Shown here: positions 18,700-28,089 of the stretch, piece after piece
Numbering within the stretch: the first letter of the stretch is position 1
Layout: each line of letters begins with the position of its first letter
Source: Gemmiger sp. An87
GTDB lineage: Bacteria; Bacillota; Clostridia; Oscillospirales; Ruminococcaceae
Direction of reading: 5' to 3'
NCBI RefSeq assembly: GCF_002159185.1
Contig: NZ_NFHD01000003.1
Location: forward strand, 1 to 64,000
Length of the DNA: 64,000 bases
Made by a program: the position numbers and the translations under genes
The notes under the pieces: model-generated
What the model saw: only the letters and a program-made list of their open reading frames with translations
Database searches by the model: none
Told to the model about the DNA's origin: nothing

Positions 18700-19212
18700 T
18701 CACAGCTCAATCCAGTATCGCTGAATGGTCATGCTCCCCATGAGCAGCTCATCCTGCAGCACCGCCCCGCAGTGGAGCATGGTGCGGGCGGAGGCCACGT
18801 TGGTTTTCTCGCAGGTAAGCATCACCTGGGAAAGCCCCAGGCGGCGGCATTCCTCCAGAGCCAGGGTGAGCATGGCGGTGGCATAGCCCCGGCGGCGAAA
18901 GGCCGGGCGCACGCTGTAGCCGATGTGGCCGCAGTAGCGGCGCAGGTAGTCATTCAGCCGGTGGCGGATGTCCACCATGCCCACCAGCTGCTCTCCGTCA
19001 AAGGCCAGGAACACGCTGGTGGCCACGCAGCCCGGACGGGCGGTCTCGTCGTGGGAATTGTCGGCCAGCAGAGCCATCCAATCATCGAAGCCGCTGCACC
19101 AGGCAAGCCCGGCCGAGCCGTCGATGGAGTCGCCGCTGTTCAAAAATTCCCGCCGGTAGGTTTCCACCAGCTGCCGGTGCTCGGGCCGGGGGGCTTCCAA
19201 GCGCAGTTCCAT
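18700..19212 (-). CDS. GNAT-family N-acetyltransferase
   Basis: A 170-residue acetyl-CoA-dependent acetyltransferase. The acetyl-CoA binding motif A is visible as GYSVRPAFRRRGYATAML, with the R-x-x-G-x-A loop RRGYA, followed by the motif B region SARTMLHCGAVL. Substrate is unknown; the closest general type is the COG3981-like group of predicted acetyltransferases. It is a single gene with its own terminator and is unrelated to the ATPase operon downstream. Confidence 0.85.
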   Translation of the reverse strand: MELRLEAPRPEHRQLVETYRREFLNSGDSIDGSAGLAWCSGFDDWMALLADNSHDETARPGCVATSVFLAFDGEQLVGMVDIRHRLNDYLRRYCGHIGYSVRPAFRRRGYATAMLTLALEECRRLGLSQVMLTCEKTNVASARTMLHCGAVLQDELLMGSMTIQRYWIEL

Positions 19213-19270
19213 CTTCTGTTCCCGCCTTTCCGTTTGGGTTTGCCCCTATGGTAGCACAGGGCGGCGGGGC

Positions 19271-19299
19271 TTTCAAGTGGGCGAAGGCTTTGGTATAAT
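19271..19299 (+). promoter_or_regulatory. sbcDC promoter
   Basis: TTTCAA at 19271-19276, 17-base spacer, perfect TATAAT at 19294-19299. The leader is about 115 bases. Confidence 0.55.
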
Positions 19300-19346
19300 C
19301 AAAGGGAATACCGCATAATTCCAGGTGGTGAAGTGCGCCGCCTGAG

Positions 19347-19381
19347 CCCTTGGGCGTGAATTGTGCGGCATTGCCCAAGGG
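19347..19381 (+). promoter_or_regulatory. inverted repeat in the sbcD leader
   Basis: CCCTTGGGC at 19347-19355 is an exact inverted repeat of GCCCAAGGG at 19373-19381, spaced by 17 bases. It lies in the 5' leader of sbcD with no T tract, so it may be an RNA stem or a regulator site. Confidence 0.4.
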
Positions 19382-19420
19382 TAAGACCCGAAACGCGGTA
19401 CCAAAGAAAGGCAACAAAGC

Positions 19421-20554
19421 ATGAAATTTCTGCATTTATCCGATCTGCATCTGGGGCGCAGGCTCTGCGAGGTGGATCTTTACGAGGACCAGCGGCACAT
19501 TCTGAACCAGTGCCTTGCCATGGCAACCGAGCACGGGGTGGACGGTGTGCTGGTGGCGGGCGATGTGTACGACCGCAGCGTGCCCACCGTGGGCGCGGTG
19601 GCGCTGCTGGATGAATTTCTCACCGGGCTGTGCCGGGCGAAGATTCCGGTGTATCTGATCAGCGGCAACCACGACAGCGCCGACCGGCTGGGCTTCGGCA
19701 GCCAGCTGCTGGCCGCGGGCGGGGTGCATCTGGCGGCGGTGTTTTCCGGCGGGCTGGAGCACTACCTGCTGGAGGATGCCTTCGGCCCGGTGCATCTGTG
19801 GGCATTGCCCTTTATCCGGCCCAGCCAGGTGCGGGCCGCCCTGCCGGAGGAGACCATCGAGAGCTACACCGAGGCGGTGGCCGCCCTGATCCGGGCCGCC
19901 GGGCCGGATTTTTCCGCCCGCAATCTGATCATGGCCCACCAGTTTGTGACCAGCGGGGGCAGGAGCCCCGAAACCTGCGACTCCGAGACGCTGAACCTGG
20001 GCACGCTGGACAATGTGGACGCGGTGGTGTTCGAGGGCTTTGACTATGTGGCCCTGGGGCACATCCACGGTCCCCAGCAGGTGAGCGCGGAGCACATCCG
20101 CTATTGCGGTTCGCCGCTGGCCTATTCGGTGAGCGAGGTGCGCCACCGCAAGGCGGCGGTGCTGGTGGAGCTGGGTGAAAAGGGGGATGTGCGCTGGCAG
20201 GCGCTGCCCTTTGCGCCGCTGCGGCCGCTGCGCCGGGTGCAGGGCCCGCTGGAGGAGCTGATCGACAGTGCCGAGCCGGGCTGCACGGATTTCGTCCATG
20301 CGGTGCTCACCGACCGGCAGATCCCGCCCAATGCCGCCGCCCGGATGCGCAGCGTTTACCCGAACCTGGTCAAGCTGGAGCTGGCGCCCCAGATTCCCAG
20401 CGGGCGCAGCGAGGCCCAGCTGCAGGCGCGGCAGCTGCAGCGGGCGGGCCTTTTGGACCAGTTCGCAGATTTTTACCGGACCGTGCACGGCCAACCCCTC
20501 AGCGAGGAGGAGCGGGCGGTGCTGGAGCCCATTTGCCGGGAGGTGGAAGCATGA
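19421..20554 (+). CDS. sbcD: exonuclease subunit SbcD
   Basis: A 377-residue nuclease subunit of the SbcCD (Mre11-Rad50) complex, which opens hairpins and trims double-strand DNA ends. The calcineurin-type metal ligands are all present: SDLHLG at 7-12, GDVYDRS, GNHDSAD and GHIHGP. The C-terminal capping domain is of normal size. ATG 19421 follows AAAGGCAAC, a modest ribosome site, but starts exactly at the conserved KFLHLSDLHLG. Its stop overlaps the start of sbcC by four bases (ATGA). Confidence 0.95.
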   Translation: MKFLHLSDLHLGRRLCEVDLYEDQRHILNQCLAMATEHGVDGVLVAGDVYDRSVPTVGAVALLDEFLTGLCRAKIPVYLISGNHDSADRLGFGSQLLAAGGVHLAAVFSGGLEHYLLEDAFGPVHLWALPFIRPSQVRAALPEETIESYTEAVAALIRAAGPDFSARNLIMAHQFVTSGGRSPETCDSETLNLGTLDNVDAVVFEGFDYVALGHIHGPQQVSAEHIRYCGSPLAYSVSEVRHRKAAVLVELGEKGDVRWQALPFAPLRPLRRVQGPLEELIDSAEPGCTDFVHAVLTDRQIPPNAAARMRSVYPNLVKLELAPQIPSGRSEAQLQARQLQRAGLLDQFADFYRTVHGQPLSEEERAVLEPICREVEA

Positions 20555-23500
20555 GACCCTTGACCCTGACCCTGACCGCCTTCGGCGCCTACGCGGGCAG
20601 CCAGACCGTGGATTTTGAGGCCGCGGGCGCGGGCGGTCTGTTTCTGATCACCGGCGACACCGGCGCGGGCAAGACCACCCTGTTTGACGGGGTGTGCTAT
20701 GCGCTCTTCGGCAAGCTCACCGGCCGGGTGCGCAGCGAGAAGATGATTCGCAGCGACTATGCGGACGATACCCTGGAGACCAGCGCCCAGCTGGTATTTC
20801 TGCACCGGGGCGAGCGGTGGCGCATCACCCGGCGCCCCGCCCAGACCCGCCGCAAAAAGCGGGGCGAGGGTACCACCGAGGTGCCCGCCACCGCCCTGCT
20901 GGAGCGGCTGGAGGGGGAGAGCCCCGTCCCGGTGGCCGAGGGCAAGGAGAGCGTGGATGCGGCGGTGGAAGAGCTGCTGGGCATCCAGGTGGACCAGTTC
21001 CGCCAGATCGCCATGATTGCCCAGAACCAGTTTGCCGAGCTGCTGAACAAATCCGGCCGGGACCGCAGCGCCATTCTGCGGCAGGTGTTCGCCACCGAGC
21101 GCTGCCAGCAGCTGCAGCAGCGGCTGAAAGAGCTGGCCTCGGCCAGCCGGGCCGAGACGGAAAAGCAGGTGGATTCCCTGCGCCAGTATCTGGCGGGACT
21201 GCGGCTGCCCGAGGGAGAAGAGGCCGAGGCCCTGCCCCAGGCCCGGGAGCTGGCCCAGCTGCTGGCGGATGCGGGCTGCGTCTGGCGCAGCGGCCGGGTG
21301 CTGGAGCTGGCGGAGGCGCTCTGCCAGGCGGACCGGGAGAACCTGGCCGCACTGGAGGAGAAGATCGGCGCGCTGGACGAGAGCATCAAGCAAAGCGCCG
21401 CACTGGTACAGAGCGCCCGGGAGGCCGGGCAGCGGGCCGAGCAGCTGGCCCGGCTGGAGCAGCAGCTGGCACAGCAGCAGAGCGAAGCACCCCGGCGTGC
21501 GGAGGACCTTGCCCGGCTGGGCCGGTGGGAGGCGGCTGCCCGGCTGGCCCCAGTGTGGGAGAGCAGCGAAAAGGCCCGCCAGGCAGCGGAGCAGGCTGCC
21601 CGGCTGCGCGCCGAAGCACAGGCGCAGCTGGAAGGGCTGAACGCCCAGGCTCCCCGGTGGGAGCAGGCCCGGGAGCAGCTGGCGCAGGACCAGCAGGCCG
21701 CCGCCCGGCTGGCGGTGGCACTGGAACGCCAGGCAGAGGCGCTGAAGCAATATGACAAGCTGGATGCGGCGAAGGCACAGCAGCAGGCCTGCGTCCGAGA
21801 GCTGGACCGGCTGAAACAGGAGGAGGAGCGGGCCCGCAAGCTGGAAGAGCAGCAGGCCGCCGCCCTGGAACAGACCCAGGCACTGGCGGATGGCCTGGCC
21901 GCTGCCCTTACTGCCGCCCAGAGGGTGGAACAGGAGCTGACCCGCTGGAGCAGGGCCAAGGAGAAAATGGCGGAGGTTCGCAGCCGGATGCGGGAGCTGG
22001 TGAAGCTGCAAAAGAGCGAGCAGGCCGCCCGCCAGACGCTGGAGCAGGCAAGCGACAGCCTGGACAAGGCCCAGCAGGCCTACATGAGCGCGGACCAGCT
22101 GTTCCGCCGGGACCAGGCAGGGCTGCTGGCAAAGGACCTGATTCCCGGCCAGCCCTGCCCGGTGTGCGGCAGCGTGCACCATCCCAGTCCGGCCCGGGGC
22201 ATGACCGGCGCGCCCAATAAGGAAGAGCTGGAGGCACTGGCCGCTGCCATGGAAACGGCCCGCACCGCCTATAACGATGCACTCCAGACCAGCAGCACCC
22301 TCACCGCTCAGGCGGGCAGTGCCCGGGAGCAGTACATCCGGCAGGCCCGCCAGGTGCTGGCTGAGCTGGAGCAGAAGCTGCCCCCGGAAGAGGATGCAAA
22401 AACTCTTTCCCGTCTGCTGCTGGACTGGGACGAGCGGCTGGACCAGCTGCTCCGGCAGGCCGAAGCGGAAAAAACACAGTGTCAGGCCAAGGTGGAGGCC
22501 TCCAGTGCGGCGGTGAACCAGCTGGCAGACGACCGCAGACAGCTGGACCAGACCCGCCAGAAGCGCAGCGAATTGCAGGCCCAGGCGGCGCAGGCTGCCG
22601 CCCGGCAGGATACGGCCCGGCGTCAGGCGGAGGAGCTGCAGGCAGACCTGCCCCAGGCCACCCGCGCCGAGGCCGAGCAGACCCTGGCCGCCATGCAGGC
22701 CGAGAAGGCCCGGCTGGACCGGAGCGCGGAAGAAAACCGGAAAAATCTGGAGGAGTACCAGAAGGCGCTGGCCGCCGCCCTCACCCTGCAAACCGAGCGG
22801 AAAAACAACGACCAAAAAGCGGCCGGGGAAGCACGCCAGGCGGCCCAGGAGTGGAACAAGGCGCTGGAGGCCAGCGGCATGAGCGAGGAAGCCTTCCGCC
22901 AGGCGCTGCACACCCAGAAAGAGATTGACGCTCTGCGCCAGCGGCTGGAACAGGAGCAAAAGGCCTGCGAAGAGACGCAGACTCTTTACAAGCAGCTGCG
23001 TGACCAGCAGCAAAACGCCCCCGCCCCGGCCTTCCAGCCCCAGGAGCTGGAGCGGGCCATGGCAGAGCAGGAGCAGCGGCGCGCGGCCCTGAACGGGGAG
23101 CGCATCCGGCTTGCCGGGCGGCTGGAGGCCAACCGGCAGACCATGGCGGATGTGCGCACTGCGTCCGGAAAACTGGAGCAGGCCCAGAAGCGCCAGCAGC
23201 TGATCGAGCGGCTGGACGCCACCGCCGGGGGCAAGCTTTCCGGCGGGCTGGGCAAGCAGCAGTTCGAGCAGTATGTGCTGGCCGCCTATTTTGCCGACGC
23301 GGTGGAGGCCGCCAACCAGCGGCTGTTTGCCATGACCGGCGGACGCTACCAGCTGGAATGTCACCAGATGACCGCCGCCGAGACCAAGGACACGCTGGAT
23401 CTGGATGTGCTGGACAACTATACCGGCAAGGTGCGCAGCGTGGGCAGCCTGTCCGGCGGCGAGACCTTCCAGGCAGCGCTTGCTCTGGCGCTGGGCCTGT

Positions 23501-23742
23501 CCGACGTGATCCAGAATTACGCGGGCGGCGTGGAGCTGGACGTGCTGTTTGTGGACGAGGGCTTCGGCACCCTGGACGCCGAGAGCCTGGAGCAGGCGGT
23601 CGCCACCCTGCACAGCCTTGTGCAGGGCCAGCGGATGGTGGGCATCATCAGCCATGTGCCCGAGCTGAAAAGCCGCATCGAGAACCAGCTGGTGGTCACC
23701 AAGACCCCCGGCGGCAGCACCGTGGCCCTGCGAAAACTGTAA
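20551..23742 (+). CDS. sbcC: exonuclease subunit SbcC (Rad50-like ATPase)
   Basis: A 1063-residue SMC-like ATPase partner of SbcD. Walker A is GDTGAGKT at 35-42. Two very long coiled-coil arms, strongly enriched in Gln, Ala, Glu and Arg, surround a zinc-hook CPVC at 536-539, almost exactly mid-protein. The ABC signature LSGGE and the Walker B LFVDEGFGTLD follow near the C-terminus. ATG 20551 overlaps the sbcD stop, which implies translational coupling. A bidirectional terminator follows. Confidence 0.95.
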   Translation: MRPLTLTLTAFGAYAGSQTVDFEAAGAGGLFLITGDTGAGKTTLFDGVCYALFGKLTGRVRSEKMIRSDYADDTLETSAQLVFLHRGERWRITRRPAQTRRKKRGEGTTEVPATALLERLEGESPVPVAEGKESVDAAVEELLGIQVDQFRQIAMIAQNQFAELLNKSGRDRSAILRQVFATERCQQLQQRLKELASASRAETEKQVDSLRQYLAGLRLPEGEEAEALPQARELAQLLADAGCVWRSGRVLELAEALCQADRENLAALEEKIGALDESIKQSAALVQSAREAGQRAEQLARLEQQLAQQQSEAPRRAEDLARLGRWEAAARLAPVWESSEKARQAAEQAARLRAEAQAQLEGLNAQAPRWEQAREQLAQDQQAAARLAVALERQAEALKQYDKLDAAKAQQQACVRELDRLKQEEERARKLEEQQAAALEQTQALADGLAAALTAAQRVEQELTRWSRAKEKMAEVRSRMRELVKLQKSEQAARQTLEQASDSLDKAQQAYMSADQLFRRDQAGLLAKDLIPGQPCPVCGSVHHPSPARGMTGAPNKEELEALAAAMETARTAYNDALQTSSTLTAQAGSAREQYIRQARQVLAELEQKLPPEEDAKTLSRLLLDWDERLDQLLRQAEAEKTQCQAKVEASSAAVNQLADDRRQLDQTRQKRSELQAQAAQAAARQDTARRQAEELQADLPQATRAEAEQTLAAMQAEKARLDRSAEENRKNLEEYQKALAAALTLQTERKNNDQKAAGEARQAAQEWNKALEASGMSEEAFRQALHTQKEIDALRQRLEQEQKACEETQTLYKQLRDQQQNAPAPAFQPQELERAMAEQEQRRAALNGERIRLAGRLEANRQTMADVRTASGKLEQAQKRQQLIERLDATAGGKLSGGLGKQQFEQYVLAAYFADAVEAANQRLFAMTGGRYQLECHQMTAAETKDTLDLDVLDNYTGKVRSVGSLSGGETFQAALALALGLSDVIQNYAGGVELDVLFVDEGFGTLDAESLEQAVATLHSLVQGQRMVGIISHVPELKSRIENQLVVTKTPGGSTVALRKL

Positions 23743-23746
23743 AACA

Positions 23747-23786
23747 AAAAGCACCCTCAGCCAACCGGCTGGGGGTGCTTTGCTTT
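23747..23786. terminator. bidirectional terminator between sbcC and pfp
   Basis: AAGCACCCTCAGCC pairs with GGCTGGGGGTGCTT around a 4-base loop. T-rich tracts flank it on both strands, so it can serve the two convergent genes. Confidence 0.85.
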
Positions 23787-23814
23787 GCAAAATGGTCGAA
23801 AATGACAGGGCCGC

Positions 23815-25038
23815 TTACAGGCGGGTGTGCAGGGGAACACCGGCCACGTAAATGGGAATCTGCTCGCCCTGGATCAGGGGCCGGGCGTAGGCCTCGAAGG
23901 CGCCGGTCACCTGCATGCCGTCCGGGGTGATCCACCCGGCGGGAATGGTCTTTTCCTTGTTGGCAACGGCCTGCACGTCCACGGCCTCGCAGTCCGCCAC
24001 ATAGGGGGCGTCCTGACGGCGAACCAGTGCGCTCATGCGGCCGGTCTGGCCGTGAAGCGCCGCCTGCACCGCTATGCCGCCCACCTGGTAGGCCTCGTTC
24101 ACATCGATGCGGCTGGTCAGGTGGCTGGCGCACCGCTGCAGGGTGGACAGCTCGATGGCACGGGTCTTGCAGCCCAGATGATGGCGGATCAGCCCCTCCA
24201 GATACCGGCTGGTGCCGGACAGGGTGACCTTGTGGCCGAAGGCGTCCACCGCGCCGTCGCCGCCCGCCAGATCGCACAGGAAGGTGCCGTCCTTGCGGCG
24301 CACGCCTTCGCTGGCCGCGATGACGATGTTGTTCTTTTCCTTGCGCAGGGCCTCCACCCGGCTCAGGAACAGCTCCTCACTGAAGGGAACCTCCGGCAGC
24401 AGAATCAGGTCCGGGCCGTCGCAGTCGTCGCCCTTGGCCAGGCTTGCGGAGGCGGCCAGCCAGCCCGCGTGGCGGCCCATGATCTCGGTCACGGTCACGC
24501 TCTTCAGGTCATACACGTTGGAATCCCGGATGATCTCCTTCATCACGGTGGCGATGTACTTGGCCGCGCTGCCAAAGCCGGGAGTGTGGTCGGTGAGCAC
24601 CAGGTCGTTGTCGATGGTCTTGGGCACACCGATGAACCGGATGGGGCTGCCGATGCGGCTGCCGTAAGCTGCCAGCTTGGCAATGGTGTCCATGCTGTCG
24701 TTGCCGCCGATGTAAAGCACCGCGTCGATCTGATAACGCTCAAACAGGGCGAACAGGGTCTTGTACACGCCCTCGTCCTGCTCGGGGGTGGGCAGCTTGT
24801 ACCGGCAGCTGCCCAGATAGGAGGAGGGGGTGCGCTTGAGCAGCTCGATGTTCAGCGCCTTGCCCAGCAGCTGGTCCAGATCCAGCAGCTTCTCGTTCAA
24901 AAGACCCTCAATGCCGTAATGCATGCCGTAAATGCGCCCGGCGCCGCAGGCACGGGCGGTTTCATATACGCCAGCCAGGCTGGAATTGATCACCGCAGTG
25001 GGGCCGCCGCTCTGCCCCACCAGAAAATTCATACCCAT
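23815..25038 (-). CDS. pfp: phosphofructokinase, probably pyrophosphate-dependent
   Basis: A 407-residue PfkA-family enzyme that phosphorylates fructose 6-phosphate in glycolysis. Two positions decide the phosphoryl donor in this family: ATP enzymes have Gly in GGDGS and Gly in PGTIDND, whereas PPi enzymes have Asp and Lys. Here the motifs are GGNDS (111-115) and PKTIDND (139-145), so both show the PPi-type residue. The Asp before the donor position is Asn, a further departure from the E. coli form. ATG 25038 was preferred over 25059 because AAGGAAG is eight bases upstream. It is a single gene, divergent from the DUF4349 lipoprotein. Confidence 0.85.
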   Translation of the reverse strand: MGMNFLVGQSGGPTAVINSSLAGVYETARACGAGRIYGMHYGIEGLLNEKLLDLDQLLGKALNIELLKRTPSSYLGSCRYKLPTPEQDEGVYKTLFALFERYQIDAVLYIGGNDSMDTIAKLAAYGSRIGSPIRFIGVPKTIDNDLVLTDHTPGFGSAAKYIATVMKEIIRDSNVYDLKSVTVTEIMGRHAGWLAASASLAKGDDCDGPDLILLPEVPFSEELFLSRVEALRKEKNNIVIAASEGVRRKDGTFLCDLAGGDGAVDAFGHKVTLSGTSRYLEGLIRHHLGCKTRAIELSTLQRCASHLTSRIDVNEAYQVGGIAVQAALHGQTGRMSALVRRQDAPYVADCEAVDVQAVANKEKTIPAGWITPDGMQVTGAFEAYARPLIQGEQIPIYVAGVPLHTRL

Positions 25039-25082
25039 CAAATACACTTCCTTCTTCAAAAAGCGGGTCAGCCGTCGACCCC

Positions 25083-25130
25083 TTGTGACACAACGCCTTT
25101 TATTGTATCTTATTTATAAAGGGGCTGCAA
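25083..25130. promoter_or_regulatory. overlapping divergent promoters
   Basis: Plus strand: TTGTGA 25083-25088, 17 bases, TATCTT 25106-25111. Minus strand: TTGCAG 25125-25130, 17 bases, TACAAT 25102-25107. The two -10 hexamers share two bases, so the phosphofructokinase and lipoprotein promoters should exclude each other. Confidence 0.5.
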
Positions 25131-25225
25131 TAATCCCAGCTGCAATTTCGTATAAGGGTCAGAGAGGTGACATTCTTCACCGTGAAATCTTGGTGGTTTT
25201 GCCAAAAAACAAGGAGGGAAACAGG

Positions 25226-26182
25226 ATGAAGCACAACAAGCATTGGCTCGCCGCGGCGCTTGCCGCCGTACTTTTTGCCGGTTTGCTCACCGGCTGCGGC
25301 GCCTCGTCCGGCGCCACGGCCACCAGCTCCGCCGCAATACAGGAGGTGGCGGGCGCAGCCATGGAGGACGCCGCCAACGGAACGGGCAGCGGAGCGGGAG
25401 TGACCGATCTGGATTCCGGCGCGCTCACCCCGCAGGACAGCCGAAAGATCATCTACAACGCCACCCTCTGGCTGGAGACCAAGCAATATGACCAGGCAAG
25501 CGCCGACCTGCTGGAGGCGGCCAGCCAGGCGGGGGCCTATGTGCAGAGCAGCGAAAGCAGCGGCAGCGCCGAGCGGGGCAATCGCAGCGTGTACTACACC
25601 CTGCGGGTCCCGGCGGATCATTACAGCGAATTTCTGAACGCGGCGGCCCAGGCGGCGAACCTCATCCGGCGCAGCGAGTCCAGCCAGGACGTGACCGCCG
25701 AATATGTGGATCTGGAGGCCCGCCTGGCCAGCCTGGAGCAGCAGCGCCAGCGGCTGGATGAGCTGGCAGCCCAGGCCGAAAGCCTGGAGGACCTGCTGGC
25801 CATTGAGAGCCAGCGCAGCGAGGTGCAGTACCAGATCGAGAGCTACACCGGCCAGATGAATGTGCTGCAGGACCAGATCAGCTACAGCACGGTGGACGTC
25901 TATCTGGACGAGGTGACCGAGCTCACGCCCCAGAGCCCCAGCTTTATCAGCCGGGTGGGCTCCGCCTTCCGGGGCAGCTGGAACGGCTTTGTGAGCGTGG
26001 TGCAGGAGCTGGTGATCGGCCTGATCTACCTGCTGCCCTTCCTGGTGGTGGCGGCGGTGGTGATCGTGGCGGTGGTGCTGCTGGCCCGCCGTGCCGCCAA
26101 AAAGCGGCCCCAATCCGTGCCGCCCAAGCGCCCTGACGGGGACAACAGCGGCCAGCCCCCGAAATATACCCAGTTGAAGTAA
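25226..26182 (+). CDS. DUF4349-domain lipoprotein
   Basis: A 318-residue predicted lipoprotein. The signal peptide ends in the lipobox LLTGC (Cys about residue 24), followed by a Ser/Ala/Gly-rich linker. The DUF4349 core (about 75-240) contains KIIYNATLWLETKQYD and a helical, Gln/Glu-rich segment. A C-terminal membrane helix (about 260-285) ends with a short basic tail, so the protein is anchored at both ends, as is usual for this family. Function of the family is unknown; envelope sensing is often guessed. ATG 25226 has the strong ribosome site AAGGAGGG at 25211-25218. Confidence 0.85.
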   Translation: MKHNKHWLAAALAAVLFAGLLTGCGASSGATATSSAAIQEVAGAAMEDAANGTGSGAGVTDLDSGALTPQDSRKIIYNATLWLETKQYDQASADLLEAASQAGAYVQSSESSGSAERGNRSVYYTLRVPADHYSEFLNAAAQAANLIRRSESSQDVTAEYVDLEARLASLEQQRQRLDELAAQAESLEDLLAIESQRSEVQYQIESYTGQMNVLQDQISYSTVDVYLDEVTELTPQSPSFISRVGSAFRGSWNGFVSVVQELVIGLIYLLPFLVVAAVVIVAVVLLARRAAKKRPQSVPPKRPDGDNSGQPPKYTQLK

Positions 26183-26198
26183 GCTGACCCGAAATACC

Positions 26199-26241
26199 GC
26201 CCCGGTGGAACCGCACGTTTGCGGCCCGCCGGGGCCTTTTT
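26199..26241 (+). terminator. terminator of the DUF4349 gene
   Basis: GCCCCGG at 26199-26205 pairs with CCGGGGC at 26229-26235, with an inner CCGCA/TGCGG hairpin, then CTTTTTG. Confidence 0.75.
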
Positions 26242-26283
26242 GTGCTTCTGACAACTTTTGGGGCGGAAAATCTGGCCACTGTG

Positions 26284-26292
26284 TGCTATAAT
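26284..26292 (+). promoter_or_regulatory. extended -10 promoter
   Basis: TGC directly before TATAAT (26287-26292) makes an extended -10 element. No good -35 is seen, which is acceptable for this promoter type. The leader is about 35 bases. Confidence 0.5.
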
Positions 26293-26334
26293 AAGTCGGA
26301 ACGCATAAATTGTAGAAAAAGGCGGAAACGATCC

Positions 26335-28023
26335 ATGCGAAGCAAAACCATTCGATACAAGCTTGCCACCGGCCTTGGCTGCGCCGCGCTGGTGCTGCTG
26401 CTCTGCGCGCTGCCCTTTGCCAGCCGGGACCTGGTGGCCGGGCACGACAGCGTGTTCCATATCCTGCGGCTGGAGGGTCTGGCCGCGGCCCTGGGCGGCC
26501 ATGCCAGCATACCGGTGCGCATCTATTCTTTGATGCTGGGCGGCTACGGCTACGCCAGCGGCCTGTTTTACCCGGACCTGTTTTTGTATCCGGCGGCACT
26601 GGCCCGGGTGGCGGGCCTGGGGCCGGAAATGGCCTTTAAATTCCTGATGCTGGGCTGCGTGGCGGCCCAGTGCGCCACCAGCTATTTTGCCGGGCGGGCC
26701 ATCACCAAAAAGCATTTTGGCGGCTGCCTGTTGATGGTGCTGTACGGCCTGTGCCACTATCATTTTGTGAACCTCTACATCCGCAGCGCGGTGGGCGAGG
26801 TGCAGGCCATGGTGTTCCTGCCTCTGGTGGTCTGGGGCCTGTGGGACCTGACCGAGGAGGGAGCAAAGCGCCCCTGGGTGCTGTGGCTGGGCTTCACCGG
26901 CCTGGTGCTCAGCCACACCGTGAGCCTTGCCCTGGCGGGCCTTCTGGCCATCGTGTGGGTGCTGGTGCGGCTGCCCCGGGTGCTGAACCGCCGGGCGGTT
27001 CTGAGCGGCCTGGGCGCTGCCGGGGCCTGCCTGCTGGTGAGCTGCTATTACTGGCTGCCCATGCTGGAGCAGTTTGCCAGCGATAAATTCGCGGTGACCG
27101 AGCAGCCGCTGACCCAGGTTTCCTGGAACACGGTGAGCGTGGCCAACCTGTTTGACCCCACCAGCTACATCGGCCTGGGCATCACCGGCCTGGTGGGCAT
27201 TGTGGCCGCTCTGGTGCTGCTGGTCTGCCCGCTGGGGCGGCGCAGCGGGACGCGCCGTGCCGCCTGGGCCTTTCTGGCGGCGGGCGTGGTGCTCACGGTG
27301 CTGGTGCTGCCCTTCGTGCCCTGGCGCATGCTGGACGATACCCTGCTGAACAGCATCCAGTTCCCCTGGCGGCTCAACGCCTTCAGCCAGCTGGCGGTCT
27401 GCCTGGCCATCACGCTGGTGCTGGCAAATCTGGGCAGCCGCCGGGCCCGGGTGCTGGTGCTGGCAGTGGCCTTTGTGCTGGGCGGCGTGGACCTGGCGGT
27501 CAGCTCCACCCAGTTCCCCGAGCAGGTGAACTATCCGGCCAACTATTTCACCAGCCAGCGGGGGGAGACCTTCTACCTGGTGGGAGCCGAATGGGTGCCC
27601 GCCGGGGTGGACGCCAAGGCCTTTGCCTTTGAGCCGGGCGCCCAGTACAGCAACACCACCGGCGTTTACAGCGGCAATTACCTGCCCAACGGCGATTTCG
27701 TGTTTGACTTCGATGGCGAGGTCTTCGGGGCCTACGGCATCCCCAAGCTGTGGTATAAAGGCTACTCCGCCACCCTCACCCCGGCAGACGGCAGCGAGCC
27801 CATTGAACTGGAGCTGCACAAGGACGGCGGCGGCCGGGTGGAGCTGACTATCCCGGAGAATGCCCCGGCGGGCCAGGTACGGGTGAGCTACACCGGCACC
27901 ACCCTGCAGCATGTGTCGGACTGGGTGAGCGGCCTTGGCACGCTGGCCCTTTGTGCGGGCGCGGCCTGGTATCTGGTGCACACCCGCAGGGCGGGCAAGC
28001 GGCAGCCGGTGCTGACCCACTGA
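26335..28023 (+). CDS. polytopic membrane protein, PTPS-related / GT-C like
   Basis: A 562-residue protein with about eleven predicted membrane helices and a C-terminal soluble region (about 410-530) before a final helix. The first extracytoplasmic loop has [15 protein letters not shown], the loop signature of membrane proteins annotated as 6-pyruvoyl-tetrahydropterin-synthase-related, which resemble GT-C and YfhO glycosyltransferases. An outer-surface sugar transfer role is plausible but unproven. ATG 26335 was chosen from the hydrophobic N-terminus and promoter position; its ribosome site (AAGGCGG) is weak. Confidence 0.65.
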   Translation: MRSKTIRYKLATGLGCAALVLLLCALPFASRDLVAGHDSVFHILRLEGLAAALGGHASIPVRIYSLMLGGYGYASGLFYPDLFLYPAALARVAGLGPEMAFKFLMLGCVAAQCATSYFAGRAITKKHFGGCLLMVLYGLCHYHFVNLYIRSAVGEVQAMVFLPLVVWGLWDLTEEGAKRPWVLWLGFTGLVLSHTVSLALAGLLAIVWVLVRLPRVLNRRAVLSGLGAAGACLLVSCYYWLPMLEQFASDKFAVTEQPLTQVSWNTVSVANLFDPTSYIGLGITGLVGIVAALVLLVCPLGRRSGTRRAAWAFLAAGVVLTVLVLPFVPWRMLDDTLLNSIQFPWRLNAFSQLAVCLAITLVLANLGSRRARVLVLAVAFVLGGVDLAVSSTQFPEQVNYPANYFTSQRGETFYLVGAEWVPAGVDAKAFAFEPGAQYSNTTGVYSGNYLPNGDFVFDFDGEVFGAYGIPKLWYKGYSATLTPADGSEPIELELHKDGGGRVELTIPENAPAGQVRVSYTGTTLQHVSDWVSGLGTLALCAGAAWYLVHTRRAGKRQPVLTH

Positions 28024-28035
28024 ACCGAATAAAAA

Positions 28036-28085
28036 GAGCGCGGGCTTTCTTCCGATCAAGAAGAAAGCCCGCGCTTTTGTTTTGC
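28036..28085. terminator. bidirectional terminator
   Basis: A perfect 15-bp stem (28038-28052 with 28060-28074) with T tracts on both strands serves the convergent membrane-protein and aldo-keto reductase genes. Confidence 0.9.
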
Positions 28086-28089
28086 ATTT

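Noticed and set aside
20473-23790. An 1105-codon open frame on the minus strand opposite sbcC
   Set aside because: Shadow frame of a GC-rich coiled-coil gene, Leu/Gln/Gly-rich, with no recognisable domain; sbcC has all expected motifs.
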